The notes: generated by a model from the letters alone, not told the origin. A stretch of DNA of 64,000 bases from Streptomyces sp. HPF1205 (GCF_020400825.1 NZ_JAINVH010000035.1:1-64000); one strand, 5' to 3'; counted from the stretch's first letter, positions 1 to 9,125 are shown. A program made the numbers and translations.

Positions 1-1
1 C

Positions 2-445
2 GTCGGCTACGGCTTGACCGGCGGCACCACCACGGGCGGCACGACCACCGGTGGGACCACCACCGGCGGCACCACCACTGGCGGCACCACCACCGGCGGC
101 ACCACGACCGGCGGTACGACGACGGGTGGTACGACGACTGGTGGCACCGGCAACGGCGCGTGCTCGGCCACGTACTCCACCACCAACTCCTGGTCCGGCG
201 GCTTCCAGGGCCAGGTCACGGTGACGGCCGGCAGCGCCGCGATCAGCAGTTGGACCGTCAAGTGGACCCTGGCCAGCGGGCAGACGATCACCCAGGTGTG
301 GAACGGCACGCTGACCACCAGCGGATCGACCGCGACGGTCACCAACGCCTCCTACAACGGCTCCCTGGCCGCAGGAGGCTCCACCACCTTCGGATTCCTC
401 GCCAACGGCAGCCCGAGCACACCCACCCTCACCTGCACGGCGTGA
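2..445 (+). CDS. C-terminal part of a secreted CBM2 (cellulose-binding) protein, 5' end outside window
   Basis: The reading frame is open at the window edge, so the catalytic or N-terminal part lies upstream. What is visible is a linker of eight GGTTT units followed by a roughly 95-residue family 2 carbohydrate-binding module. The module begins GACSATY and keeps the expected spaced tryptophans (SWSGGF, SSWTVKW, QVWNGT) and the closing Cys pair (GACSA near its start, LTCTA at the end). CBM2 modules bind crystalline cellulose or chitin and are attached to extracellular glycoside hydrolases or LPMOs, so this is probably a secreted polysaccharide-degrading enzyme. A strong hairpin follows the stop. 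The identity of the catalytic domain cannot be judged from this window. Confidence 0.85.
   Translation, partial: VGYGLTGGTTTGGTTTGGTTTGGTTTGGTTTGGTTTGGTTTGGTTTGGTGNGACSATYSTTNSWSGGFQGQVTVTAGSAAISSWTVKWTLASGQTITQVWNGTLTTSGSTATVTNASYNGSLAAGGSTTFGFLANGSPSTPTLTCTA
20..139 (+). repeat. Tandem 15-bp repeat encoding a Gly-Thr linker
   Basis: Eight consecutive 15-bp units encode GGTTT in the linker before the CBM2 module. Synonymous changes between units (gcc/gca/gcg-type third-base differences) show that the protein repeat is kept while the DNA drifts. Such linkers are flexible and are usually extracellular. Slippage could change the copy number. Confidence 0.85.
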
Positions 446-498
446 CCTGCGGACGGCCCACCCGGGCCGACCGCGTGTGACGGTACGGAGAAACCGGC

Positions 499-565
499 GG
501 CCGGCCGGCTCCCGTCCGAGGCGGGCACCATCAGGTGCACCACCGAGGACGGGGGCCGGCCGGCC
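499..565 (+). terminator. Long-stem hairpin terminator after the CBM2 gene
   Basis: A 19-bp stem (499-517 against 547-565, one G-T pair) encloses a 29-nt loop and starts 53 bp after the stop codon. No clear U-tract follows, as is usual in Streptomyces. Confidence 0.65.
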
Positions 566-1403
566 TTTCGGTTGCCGCGTGGTCCGTGGCAACGGCGCCC
601 GCCTGGCCGGGTCCGGTCGAGGGTCTGTTCTCCGCACCGGAACCGCCGGCGCCACCATCCCCCGGATCGTCCTGGATCTCCCGCAGCAACACCCGTACGA
701 AGAGATCGGATGTATGACGGTGCGTACGGACAAGCCAGGCATGCCTATGTGCGCTGTGAAGAGAGACGGAGTCCTACTGTCACGAGCTGTCCAGCACCTG
801 CGCACAGTGACGATGACCGCCATCCGCCGACGCGGTTCTTCGTCGGCCCCACAGCGGGGCCACGCCCATTCACCAGGGACATTTCCCATGGCCACTTGGA
901 CCGAGAGGTGGATCGACGCCAGCCGCGGAACACCGGACCGAGCGCTCGCCGAGCGCGCTGATCAGGCGCTGGAGGCATCCGGCCACGCGGGGAAGCGGCC
1001 GGGAGCCATGCGATGCGGCACAAATGATTCATACTGTTGCCCACCAAGCTCCGCGATGAGTCGGACTGTTGACGCCCATACATCGCAGCCCTAGCATCCT
1101 GACGAACCAGATTGCGTGAACCTGCTCCCCAGCAGCGCACGACCACAGGTCGCGGGACCGGGAGCGGGGCTCTGCCCAGCAGCACGAACTCCGCGATCGC
1201 TCTGCCTCACCTCACACACGCGTCGCCCGGCGTGACGCACGCACCGTCCCGGCCCCCCACGTCAGTCGAATAAGCCTTCGCAGTCACCCACGGCAGTGGT
1301 TGCGGGGGCGGTGCGGACGGTCGCCCGCACGCGCCCGAGCGCCGATACCAGCTCGGGGCCGCCTCGTCGTGGCACGCGCAACGTCAACCAGAAAGGAACG
1401 ACC
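566..1403. other. Intergenic region with no supportable gene
   Basis: About 840 bp between the CBM2 terminator and the next start codon. Open frames on both strands are short, overlap each other and lack recognisable domains. The best is a 68-codon frame from the ATG at 889 (beginning MATWTERWIDAS) with only a weak ribosome site; I do not call it. The sequence is less GC-biased than the flanking genes around 1015-1110. Upstream control of the next secreted gene is probably in this stretch, but no confident promoter was found. Confidence 0.5.
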
Positions 1404-3872
1404 ATGCTGTCGTACCCTCCCCCACGGGGCGGCCGCGGCCTACCGGTGAAATCGGCGCTGACCGCAGTGGCACTGGCGTTGGGCGGCATGGCCGCCGCGC
1501 CGGTCGTCTCGCACGCGGCGACCATGACGACTCTGTACGCCTCCCCGACCGGAAGCGGAACTGCCTGCTCTTCCTCCGCGCCCTGTTCACTGACGCAGGC
1601 GAAGTCCTCGGTCGAGGCGATCGACGGGAACATGAGCGGCGACATCGTGGTGCAGCTGGCCGGCGGCACCTACCGGCTGTCCGCGCCGCTGGTGTTCGGC
1701 AACTCGGACTCGGGCACCAACGGTCACAACATCATCTGGCAGGCAGCCTCCGGCGCGACGCCGGTGATCTCCGGCGGCCAGCAGGTGACCGGTTGGACGC
1801 TGCACGACGCGGGCAACAACGTCTACGCCGCCTCCGTGCCGACCGGCACGGACTCCCGGCAGCTCTACGTCGACGGCGCGCTGGCCCCGCGCGCCGCGGT
1901 CCAGATCAGCAAGAACGACGTGTCGTTCACGTCCAGCGGGATGACGATCAAGAACTCCTCGCTGAACTACCTGGCCTCGCTCCCGGAGCAGAACCGGATC
2001 GAACTGGAGACCCAGGACTCGTTCACCGACCGGTACGCGCCCGTGCAGAGCATCAGCGGCACGGCGATCACCATGCAGCAGCCGGCGTGGAACAACAACA
2101 ACTGGGGCTACGACACCATGTCCGCGGCCTACCAGGTCTACCTGGAGAACTCCTACTCCTTCCTGAAGAACGCTGGACAGTGGTACCTGGACCCGCAGGC
2201 CGGGCAGCTGTACTACAAGGCGCCGGCCGGCTGGAACCCGGCGAGCCACGACGTCGAACTGCCCCGGCTGACCTCACTGGTACAGATCTCCGGCAGCAGC
2301 GTGGACACCCCGGCCCACAACATGGCCTTCCAGGGCCTGGCCTTCCAGCACTCGACCTGGCTGAAGCCGAGCACGAACGTCGGCTACGCGGACCAGCAGT
2401 CGGGTGCGTTCCTGCAGCAGACCTATCAGCAGCCCTCGAACTTCCTCACTTCCTGCCAGTCCGGCTGCACGCAGTTCGAGGCGACCCGGGAGAGTTGGTA
2501 CCAGGTGCCCGCCGCGGTGCAGGTGTCGGCCGCGAGCACGATCAGCTTCACCGGCGACACCTTCGCCCACCTCGGCGAGGTGGGCCTGGGCATCGGGCAG
2601 GACAGCGACGCGGTCGCCTCCGGTGTAGGACTGGGCGCCTCCGGCATCACCGCGGACCACAACACGTTCACCGACGACTCCGGCGGGGGCATCCAGGTAG
2701 GCGGCGTGCAGACCAACGCCCACCACCCCTCCGACCCCGCGATGACCGACCAGGACATCACCTTGACCAACAACCTGGTCAGCGGGGTCGCCGAGGACTA
2801 CAAGGACATGGCCGGGATCCTGTCGACCTACGTCACACACGCCGACATCGAGCACAACGAGGTGGCCAACCTGCCCTACGACGGCATCGACGTCGGGTGG
2901 GGCTGGGGGATGAACGACCCGGGCGGCAGCCCGGACTACGCCAACCGCGGGACCTACAACTACCAGCCGGTCTATTCGACGGCGACCACCTTGAAGAACA
3001 CCGTGGTGTCGTACAACAAGATCCACGGCACCAAGAAGCTCTTCCACGACGGCGGCAGCCTCTACAACCTCTCCGCCAACCCGGGCGCCACGTTCAACGA
3101 CAACTACATCTACGACAACCAGCACACTGTCGGCCTGTACCTCGACGAGGGCTCCCGCTACGTGACACTGACCAACAACGTGGTCCAGGACACCGGCGTC
3201 TGGGCGTTCACCAACGCCGGCAACAACCACACCAACGACAACGCCTTCAACTACAACTGGTACAACGGCGGTGCCACCAACGTCGCCACCGGTTCGCCGC
3301 ACAACAACACCCTTACCGGCAACGTCCAGGTCAGCGGGAACAACTGGCCCTCCGCCGCCCAGCAGGTCATCTCGCAGACCGGAGTCGGCAGCAGCACGAC
3401 CGGCGGCACGACATCCGGCTCCACCGGCGGCTCCACGTCCGGATCCACCGGCGGCACAACCGGCGGCTCCACGTCCGGATCCACCAGCGGCACAACCGGC
3501 GGCTCCACGTCCGGATCCACCAGCGGTTCCACGTCCGGATCCACCGGCGGCACCGGCTCCACCTGCCATGTGTCCTACACACGCGCCTCCGAGTGGCCCG
3601 GCGGGTTCACCGCCAACGTGGAGGTCGACAACACCGGCACCTCCGCCATCAGCGGTTGGACCCTGAAGTGGAGCTTCCCGGGTGACCAGAAGATCACGAA
3701 CGCCTGGAGCGCCACCGTCACCCAGTCCGGCGCCACGGTCACCGCGGTGAACGTGGATTACAACGCCGCCATCGCCCCGGGCGCCAACACCACCTTCGGC
3801 TTCCAGGGCACCTTCACCAGCAACGACACCAGCCCGACCGCCTTCACTCTCAACGGCACCGCCTGCAACTGA
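1404..3872 (+). CDS. Secreted right-handed beta-helix protein with C-terminal CBM2
   Basis: An 822-residue extracellular protein. The ATG at 1404 has an AAAGGA ribosome site 7 bp upstream, and a signal peptide follows (hydrophobic core after Lys16, probable cleavage after SHAA near residue 41). Residues about 45-660 form a parallel beta-helix: repeated short turns rich in Asn/Gly with motifs such as NNLVSG, NNYIYDN and NNVVQDTG, the pattern of pectate-lyase-like and GH141-like polysaccharide enzymes. A Ser/Gly/Thr linker (about 665-715) leads to a CBM2 module (about 718-822) similar to the one at the left window edge. It probably acts on plant cell-wall polysaccharide. The exact activity (lyase or glycosidase) cannot be read. 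A perfect hairpin terminator follows. Confidence 0.85.
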   Translation: MLSYPPPRGGRGLPVKSALTAVALALGGMAAAPVVSHAATMTTLYASPTGSGTACSSSAPCSLTQAKSSVEAIDGNMSGDIVVQLAGGTYRLSAPLVFGNSDSGTNGHNIIWQAASGATPVISGGQQVTGWTLHDAGNNVYAASVPTGTDSRQLYVDGALAPRAAVQISKNDVSFTSSGMTIKNSSLNYLASLPEQNRIELETQDSFTDRYAPVQSISGTAITMQQPAWNNNNWGYDTMSAAYQVYLENSYSFLKNAGQWYLDPQAGQLYYKAPAGWNPASHDVELPRLTSLVQISGSSVDTPAHNMAFQGLAFQHSTWLKPSTNVGYADQQSGAFLQQTYQQPSNFLTSCQSGCTQFEATRESWYQVPAAVQVSAASTISFTGDTFAHLGEVGLGIGQDSDAVASGVGLGASGITADHNTFTDDSGGGIQVGGVQTNAHHPSDPAMTDQDITLTNNLVSGVAEDYKDMAGILSTYVTHADIEHNEVANLPYDGIDVGWGWGMNDPGGSPDYANRGTYNYQPVYSTATTLKNTVVSYNKIHGTKKLFHDGGSLYNLSANPGATFNDNYIYDNQHTVGLYLDEGSRYVTLTNNVVQDTGVWAFTNAGNNHTNDNAFNYNWYNGGATNVATGSPHNNTLTGNVQVSGNNWPSAAQQVISQTGVGSSTTGGTTSGSTGGSTSGSTGGTTGGSTSGSTSGTTGGSTSGSTSGSTSGSTGGTGSTCHVSYTRASEWPGGFTANVEVDNTGTSAISGWTLKWSFPGDQKITNAWSATVTQSGATVTAVNVDYNAAIAPGANTTFGFQGTFTSNDTSPTAFTLNGTACN
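3397..3555 (+). repeat. Low-complexity repeat encoding Gly-Ser-Thr linker
   Basis: Near-identical copies of a GGCTCCACGTCCGGATCCAC block are repeated several times and encode (GGSTSGST)n between beta-helix and CBM2. DNA identity between copies is higher than in the linker at 20-139, suggesting more recent expansion. Confidence 0.8.
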
Positions 3873-3892
3873 CCCCGCACGGGTCCCGCCGA

Positions 3893-3930
3893 CCCTCGTT
3901 TCCGCCCTCCCGATCGGGCGGAAACGAGGG
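3893..3930 (+). terminator. Perfect 15-bp hairpin terminator
   Basis: Stem 3893-3907 pairs exactly with 3916-3930, with an 8-nt loop, 21 bp after the beta-helix gene. Confidence 0.85.
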
Positions 3931-4110
3931 CTCCGGCGAACTCATGGACGCCAGGGCCTGCGAAGGGGTGTCCGCGGGTGGCGGCGGTTGGCGGTGCGGT
4001 CCCTCGTACGTCGTTGCCGGTTTCGTACAACCGAAGCGTGCGGCCGGTGGTCGGACTGGTAGGGGCAGGCAGGTGCCGTCCCAGCCCGTCACGCGCAGGA
4101 GGAGCCTTCC

Positions 4111-5913
4111 TTGCTTTCCTTTCACGCCGGCCGGCTCCGTCTCGGCGCCGCCATCGCCACTGTTCTCGCTGTCACACTCGGTTCGGGCGCGCTGACCGTC
4201 GCACCGGCGAACGCGACGGCCGCCGCCCCCGCGTCGCAGGGGCCGGGCAGCCTGCTCCCGATGGTGCCCGGCGCCACACTGGCGTCCGCGGGCGCCGACG
4301 GCTTCCTGACGCACGTCCCGCACGACGGCGAGGACGGCAAGCTCCGATGGACCCCGTACGGGGGCGGGGCGTCACGCGACATCGTCTACGTCTCGGTCGA
4401 CGGCATAGCCGAAACCTCCGGGGACACCGTCGTCACCACCAGCGACACACGCGGAACCCAGTCGCTGGACTTGTCCACCGGCGTGTCGTTCACCATGAGC
4501 CCGGTCGACGACGGGCCGGACAGCCTGTACGGCGGCCTGGCGGGCAAGGCCGTCTTCGTCGACGGGGCGACGAAGCTGTGGATGGAGACCAAGGACGCCG
4601 CGCCCCGCCCCGTACAGGGCTTGCGGGACACGACCCACAGGGTGCGGCCCGGCGACGCCACCCACGGCCTGATCGACACGGACGTGGACGGCAGCAAGCG
4701 CATCGGCCTGATCGACCTGTCCGACGCCACCGTCAGCTACCCCTACCCGCAGCAGGCACGCAACCCCGTCGTCTCCGGCAATCGCCTGGCCTGGGTCGAG
4801 GACGACACCGCCACGGGCACGCTCCGCGTGGTCGTTCACGACCGGACCACCGGCGCCGAGAAGCGCGTCCCCGTGCCGGGAACCTCGGCCGGTGCGAGCC
4901 TGGCCATCGGCCTGCTCGGCGACTGGGTGACCTACGGGGCGACGGCCCTGCACATCACGGACGGCGAGACGGTCAGCCTCCTCGACTCCGCCGACCGCTC
5001 CTCCACCGCCCCCGACGGCTCGGCGCAAATCATCCAGGGCAGCAGCTCCGCACAGGGCGACGGCGTCTTCCGGGTCGCGCTCGACGCCGACGGCCGGCCG
5101 GCCGTACAGCTCCTCGCCCATGCCGGCACCCCCACCACCGCCCTGCACGACTTCGACAACGACGGCCTCGCCGACCTGCTGGGGCGCGACGCCTCGGGCG
5201 CGCTGTGGCGGGACAGCGCCTACGACGGGCGCCCGCGGGCGCTGGTCGGCGGCGGCTGGCAGATCTACGACAAGATCGAATCCGTCGGCGACGTCGTGGG
5301 GGCGGGCAGCCCCGGCTTCCTTCCCGAACTGGTCGCCCGTGACGCGGACGGTGTTCTCTGGCTCTACTCGGGCAGGGAGGCCGGCGGTTTCGACGCGCGC
5401 CGGCGGATCGGCGGCGGCTGGCAGGTCTACACGCACCTCACCGGCGGCAGCGACTTCACCGGCGACGGCCGGCCCGACCTTGTCGCCGTCGACGCGGCGG
5501 GGGTCCTCTGGCTCTACCGCAGCACCGGCGACGCGTCCCGTCCCTTCGACAACCGCCGGCGGATCGGTACCGGTTGGGACATCTACAACCAGCTCACGGC
5601 TGTGGGAAACCTCGCCGGAGCGGCAGCGGGCGACCTCGTCGCCCGCGACAGGGACGGCGTCACGTGGCTTTACCTCGGCAAGGGCGACGGCACCTTCACC
5701 CGGCGCACGAAGATCGGCGGCGGCTGGCAGGGCTACTCCGAGCTCGTCGGCGCAGGTGACGTCGACCACGACGGCAAGGCGGACCTCTTCGCCTACTACC
5801 CCGGCACGAGCACCGTCTACCTCTACACCGGCACCGGCGACCGTCTCGCTCCCTTCAACTCTCGCGTGATCTCCGACGCACAGACAGGCCACGCCTACGA
5901 CCACGTGAGCTGA
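4111..5913 (+). CDS. Secreted FG-GAP/VCBS repeat protein
   Basis: A 600-residue protein. The TTG start at 4111 is chosen because AGGAGGAG lies about 8 bp upstream and a Sec signal peptide begins directly (RLRLGAAIATVLAV, cleavage near PANATA). Residues about 60-330 look like a beta-propeller with few signature motifs. Residues about 335-590 carry four or five FG-GAP-like repeats with calcium-loop motifs (DFDNDGLADLLGRD, DFTGDGRPDLVAVD, DVDHDGKADLFAY) separated by a recurring RRIGGGWQVY segment. FG-GAP repeats form Ca-binding propellers on cell-surface or secreted proteins. It lacks the ASPIC/UnbV tail, so it is not a second UnbV. Function is otherwise unknown; it may share the secreted polysaccharide theme of its neighbours. 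Confidence 0.8.
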   Translation: MLSFHAGRLRLGAAIATVLAVTLGSGALTVAPANATAAAPASQGPGSLLPMVPGATLASAGADGFLTHVPHDGEDGKLRWTPYGGGASRDIVYVSVDGIAETSGDTVVTTSDTRGTQSLDLSTGVSFTMSPVDDGPDSLYGGLAGKAVFVDGATKLWMETKDAAPRPVQGLRDTTHRVRPGDATHGLIDTDVDGSKRIGLIDLSDATVSYPYPQQARNPVVSGNRLAWVEDDTATGTLRVVVHDRTTGAEKRVPVPGTSAGASLAIGLLGDWVTYGATALHITDGETVSLLDSADRSSTAPDGSAQIIQGSSSAQGDGVFRVALDADGRPAVQLLAHAGTPTTALHDFDNDGLADLLGRDASGALWRDSAYDGRPRALVGGGWQIYDKIESVGDVVGAGSPGFLPELVARDADGVLWLYSGREAGGFDARRRIGGGWQVYTHLTGGSDFTGDGRPDLVAVDAAGVLWLYRSTGDASRPFDNRRRIGTGWDIYNQLTAVGNLAGAAAGDLVARDRDGVTWLYLGKGDGTFTRRTKIGGGWQGYSELVGAGDVDHDGKADLFAYYPGTSTVYLYTGTGDRLAPFNSRVISDAQTGHAYDHVS

Positions 5914-5948
5914 GCCGGTGTCGCGACCAGGCGCGGGTTGTCGCGTCC

Positions 5949-6187
5949 TTGCACCCGTCCGACATGGCGGGCCAGACCGTGGTGGTGATCGGCGGCAGCG
6001 CCGGGATGGGGCGCGCTGTGTTCCTTGCTGAGCACGTCTTCAGCGAGATGGGCAGCAGTCGGCGGCTGACCGCGACGGCGGCCAACCGCCAACCGGCGTT
6101 CGGGCTGTACGGGCGGGTGCCGGACGAGGCCGCGTTCCGGGCTTTCGCCATCGGCGTGCTCCGGGTCGACGGCGACACCGCCTGCGG
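5949..6187 (+). pseudogene. Internally deleted short-chain dehydrogenase remnant
   Basis: The frame begins with an SDR N-terminus (GQTVVVIGGSAGMGRAV, a Rossmann TGxxxGxG-like motif). After only about 50 unrelated residues it reaches an SDR-like C-terminal motif (IGVLRVDGDTAC, compare the usual VxVDGG). The NAD-binding middle and the Ser-Tyr-Lys catalytic block are missing, consistent with an internal deletion. The frame then runs into the end of the convergent oxidoreductase gene. Confidence 0.55.
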
Positions 6188-6199
6188 GTGCGCCGTCCC

Positions 6200-7108
6200 T
6201 CACATGGTCAGCACGATCTTGCCGCGCAGGTGCTGTCCCTCGCTTTCCCGGTGGGCGGCGGCGGCCTCGGCGAGAGGGAACCGCTTCCAGATCATCACCC
6301 GCAGCTTGCCGTCCGCGTAGAGCTCGGTCAGCTCGCGCAGGCGGGCGGGCGACCGGCGTGTGCCGATCGCCCGCAGGCCCAGGCGGGCGGCGCCGGCCTG
6401 GTCGGCGATCGTGCCGATGCGCCGGCGTTCGCCGACGAGTTCCAGCGAGGCCTCCAGCGCGTCACCGCCCGCGCCGTCGAGCACGGCGTCCACACCATCC
6501 GGGGCCAGGGCCCTGACCCGCTCGGCAAGGCCCGGCCCGTAAGCCACCGGGACGGCGCCGAGCGAGCGGAGGAATTCGTGGTTGTGCGCGCCTGCCGTAC
6601 CGATCACCAACGCGCCCCGCTGCCGGGCGAGTTGCACGGCCAGGTGGCCGACACCGCCCGCCGCGGCGTGAATGAGCAGCGTCTCACCGGACGCAACCTG
6701 GAGGTCGTCCAGCGCTGTCGAAGCGGTCTGTCCGGACGCCGACAGCGCGCCCGCTTCCGCCCATGGCATCGGTTCGGGCTTGTGCACGATCTGGTCCGCG
6801 GCGAACAGCACATGCTCGGCGTACGCGCCTGGCGCCGGGCCCAGCACCTCGTCGTCGACGGCGACCCCCCGCACACCGGCGCCGACGGCCTCGACGACTC
6901 CGGCGCCCTCGTTGCCCACCCGGGCGGGAAAGGTCACCGGCATCCAGGCGCGCCAGGCGCCGCTGCGCTGCCGTGTGTCGGCCGGCTGCACGCCGGCCGC
7001 CCGCATCCGCACCCTGACCTGGCCGGGTCCGGGTTCGGGAACGGGGACAGGAACGAGACGGAGCACGTCGGGGTCACCGTACTCGGTGTAGACGATTGCC
7101 TGGGACAT
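6200..7108 (-). CDS. NADP-dependent quinone-oxidoreductase-like alcohol dehydrogenase (MDR family)
   Basis: A 302-residue medium-chain reductase. The start at 7108 has GAGGAG 7 bp upstream and gives the standard beginning MSQAIVYTEYGDPDVL. The N-terminal GroES-like fold (PGPGQVRVRMRAAGVQPADT) is followed by the Rossmann motif AAAGGVGHLAVQLAR near residue 130-145. There are no zinc-ligand cysteines, which places it with zinc-independent quinone oxidoreductases. It probably reduces quinones or enones with NADPH. It starts 31 bp after the MFS transporter gene on the same strand, so the two are likely co-transcribed and controlled by the divergent TetR regulator. Confidence 0.88.
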   Translation of the reverse strand: MSQAIVYTEYGDPDVLRLVPVPVPEPGPGQVRVRMRAAGVQPADTRQRSGAWRAWMPVTFPARVGNEGAGVVEAVGAGVRGVAVDDEVLGPAPGAYAEHVLFAADQIVHKPEPMPWAEAGALSASGQTASTALDDLQVASGETLLIHAAAGGVGHLAVQLARQRGALVIGTAGAHNHEFLRSLGAVPVAYGPGLAERVRALAPDGVDAVLDGAGGDALEASLELVGERRRIGTIADQAGAARLGLRAIGTRRSPARLRELTELYADGKLRVMIWKRFPLAEAAAAHRESEGQHLRGKIVLTM

Positions 7109-7139
7109 GGCCAACTCCTCATCCAGTGGTGCGAACGTG

Positions 7140-8993
7140 TTACTTGGTGTGTTGCCCCGTGGCATCCGATGCCCCGGAGTACTGCCGTGGTCCGGCCCGG
7201 CCGGAGCGGGCCGGATCCACGCGTTCCGGGTCTGCGTGCGGCTCGCGGTCCGCGGCACCGTCGCCCCCGTCGGCACCGTCTCCACCGCCCGACCGATCCC
7301 AGTCCGTCCGGTCGCCCTGGGGCGCGGCCCTGCGCGGCAGGGTGAAGGTGAGGACGAAGGCCGCGGCGAGCAGCCCCATCACGGTCCAGATCGTCTCCTG
7401 AACCGATGTGCTGAACCCCTTCCCGGCGGCGTCGCTCGCGACCGAGCCCACCTCGGCGCCGACCGACGCGCCGTGCGCGGCTCCCGCTCGGACGACGGCA
7501 CCGCGCAGGGCGGCGCAGGACGCGGGCACGCGGGACGGATCGCTCGCCGTCGACCTGTCCACCTCGCACCCGCGCAGGTCGGCGACGATGGCGTCGCGGT
7601 CCGCCGGAGCCACCCCGGCCGCCGACAGTCGGGCGCGCAACGCCGGTGCCTGATGGTCGACGGCCGCGCCGACATGTCCGCCGGCCAGCCCGAAGAACAC
7701 CGTGCCGAGGATCGCGACTCCGACCGCGCCGGCGAACTGCTGGACCGCGTTGAGAGTTCCGGACGCCGAGCCGTACTCGTCCGGCTCCACGGCGGCGAGC
7801 ACGATGTCGAAGAAGGGGGCGAGGAACATGCCCATCCCGGCGCCGGTGAACAGCAGCGAGGGCGCCAGATCCCACGGAGTCAGGGCGGTGCCCGCCGCGT
7901 GGAAGGCGAGGTACGTGCCGGCCACCCCGAGCCCCATGCACGCCAGGCCGAGGTGCAGGAGCCGCCGTCCCAGCTTGTCGGCGAGTCCCACGCCGGCCAC
8001 GACGAAGCCGACGACACTGCCGATCGCCTGCGGCAACGCGGCCAGTCCCGCCTTGAGCGGTGAGTAACCCAGGCCGATCTGGACGAAGAGGGTGAGCACC
8101 AGGGAGAAGCCGACGAGCGCGGCGAAGAAGACGAGTCCGGTGGCCAGGCCGCCGCTGAAGGAACGCTTCCGGAAGACGGTGGGGACCACCAGCGGGTCAC
8201 CGCCATTGCGGTGGATCCGCGTCTCGATGTATCCGAAGAGGCCGAACAGCACGAGTGAGCCGGCGGCCATCGCGATCGTCCAGGCCGGCCAGCCGAGTGA
8301 CCGGCCCTGCACCACGGGGTAGACCACCATGAGGGCCGCGCCTGCGGCAATCACCGCGCCGGCCGGGTCGAGCCGCATCCCGGCGAGTAGCCGGCCGCCG
8401 GGCAGATACCTGAACCCGCCGTACAGCGCGACCAGGCCGAGCGGCAGATTGATCAGGAAGACCATCCGCCAGCCGGTGTGGAACAGGTCGGCGTCGATCA
8501 GGGTGCCGGCCAGCACCGGGCCCACCACGGTGGACAGGCCCATAGCGGGGCCGAAAGCACCGAAGGCCCTTGCGAGTTCCTGGGGCGGGAAGACGGCCTT
8601 GATCACGCCGAGGCCCTGCGGCAGCATCACCGCCCCGAACAGCCCCTGGGCGACGCGGAATCCGATCAGCTCGCCGGGCGAAGTGGCGCACGCGCACAGC
8701 ACGGAGGCAAGGGTGAAGCCGGCCGCACCCGTCAGGAACACCGGCTTTCGCCCGTGGATGTCGCCGAGACGGCCGCCGACCATCAGCCCGGCCGCCATGG
8801 CCAGGGTGTAGCCGGCACCGAGCCACTGGATGAGCTCAGGACCGCCGCCGATGTCGGCGCGGATGGTGGGTCCGGCGATGTTGGTGACCAACGAATCGAG
8901 CAGGTCCATCACGGATGCCAGCAGTACGACGGCGAAAGCCGCCCAGCGGCGGGGGTCCGGGGGGTCGGCCACGGCCGCGTTGTTCCAGGTCAT
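7140..8993 (-). CDS. MFS drug exporter, DHA2/EmrB-QacA type (14 TM)
   Basis: A 617-residue integral membrane protein. The ATG at 8993 (MTWNNAAV) is preceded by GAGG and sits before the first membrane helix (AAFAVVLLASVMDLLDS). DHA2 motifs are present: DIHGRKPVFLTG (motif A) and AFGAFGPAMGLSTVVGPVLAG (motif C). About 14 hydrophobic segments are visible, the last (WTVMGLLAAAFVLTFTLP) after an extracellular loop of roughly 90 residues. The C-terminal tail is charged and disordered. Proton-driven efflux of hydrophobic drugs is the family role. A promoter and palindromic operators lie upstream, next to the divergent TetR gene. Confidence 0.9.
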   Translation of the reverse strand: MTWNNAAVADPPDPRRWAAFAVVLLASVMDLLDSLVTNIAGPTIRADIGGGPELIQWLGAGYTLAMAAGLMVGGRLGDIHGRKPVFLTGAAGFTLASVLCACATSPGELIGFRVAQGLFGAVMLPQGLGVIKAVFPPQELARAFGAFGPAMGLSTVVGPVLAGTLIDADLFHTGWRMVFLINLPLGLVALYGGFRYLPGGRLLAGMRLDPAGAVIAAGAALMVVYPVVQGRSLGWPAWTIAMAAGSLVLFGLFGYIETRIHRNGGDPLVVPTVFRKRSFSGGLATGLVFFAALVGFSLVLTLFVQIGLGYSPLKAGLAALPQAIGSVVGFVVAGVGLADKLGRRLLHLGLACMGLGVAGTYLAFHAAGTALTPWDLAPSLLFTGAGMGMFLAPFFDIVLAAVEPDEYGSASGTLNAVQQFAGAVGVAILGTVFFGLAGGHVGAAVDHQAPALRARLSAAGVAPADRDAIVADLRGCEVDRSTASDPSRVPASCAALRGAVVRAGAAHGASVGAEVGSVASDAAGKGFSTSVQETIWTVMGLLAAAFVLTFTLPRRAAPQGDRTDWDRSGGGDGADGGDGAADREPHADPERVDPARSGRAGPRQYSGASDATGQHTK

Positions 8994-9050
8994 GAGGACG
9001 ACCTCACAGTTGAGTCGGGAAGAAGAGGGGACCGGACCGGGAGCACTGGG

Positions 9051-9067
9051 ACCGATCATTGATCGGT
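9051..9067. promoter_or_regulatory. Palindromic operator candidate between MFS and TetR genes
   Basis: Perfect inverted repeat ACCGATCA-t-TGATCGGT (arms 9051-9058 and 9060-9067). It lies downstream of the MFS promoter and 167 bp before the TetR start. TetR dimers bind such sites, and position and symmetry make it the likely operator. Confidence 0.65.
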
Positions 9068-9096
9068 CATTAATCAGCGCTCGTCGAACGACCATC

Positions 9097-9125
9097 ATTC
9101 GACTCACGATCGCCGATCGTGTCAA
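9097..9125 (-). promoter_or_regulatory. Sigma-70-type promoter for the MFS gene, with internal palindrome
   Basis: On the minus strand TTGACA (9125-9120) is followed after exactly 17 bp by TCGAAT (9102-9097). The spacer contains the palindrome CGATCG-c-CGATCG (9107-9119), which shares the CGATC core with the operator at 9051-9067. A repressor there would block polymerase. Confidence 0.6.

Noticed and set aside
939-948. CGAGCGCTCG palindrome as a CebR-type cellulase operator
   Set aside because: The known CebR site is TGGGAGCGCTCCCA. Only the central GAGCGCTC matches, the flanks do not, and it lies about 450 bp from the gene.
889-1094. 68-codon plus-strand frame beginning MATWTERWIDAS
   Set aside because: Weak ribosome site, no domain and no operon partner. 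It could be real but cannot be supported.
1793-3685. Long frame overlapping the beta-helix gene in another phase
   Set aside because: Arg/Pro/His-rich shadow. The overlapping frame has a signal peptide, beta-helix and CBM2.
4111-5913. FG-GAP protein as a second UnbV
   Set aside because: It has FG-GAP repeats but no ASPIC/UnbV tail and lies outside the cluster among secreted proteins.
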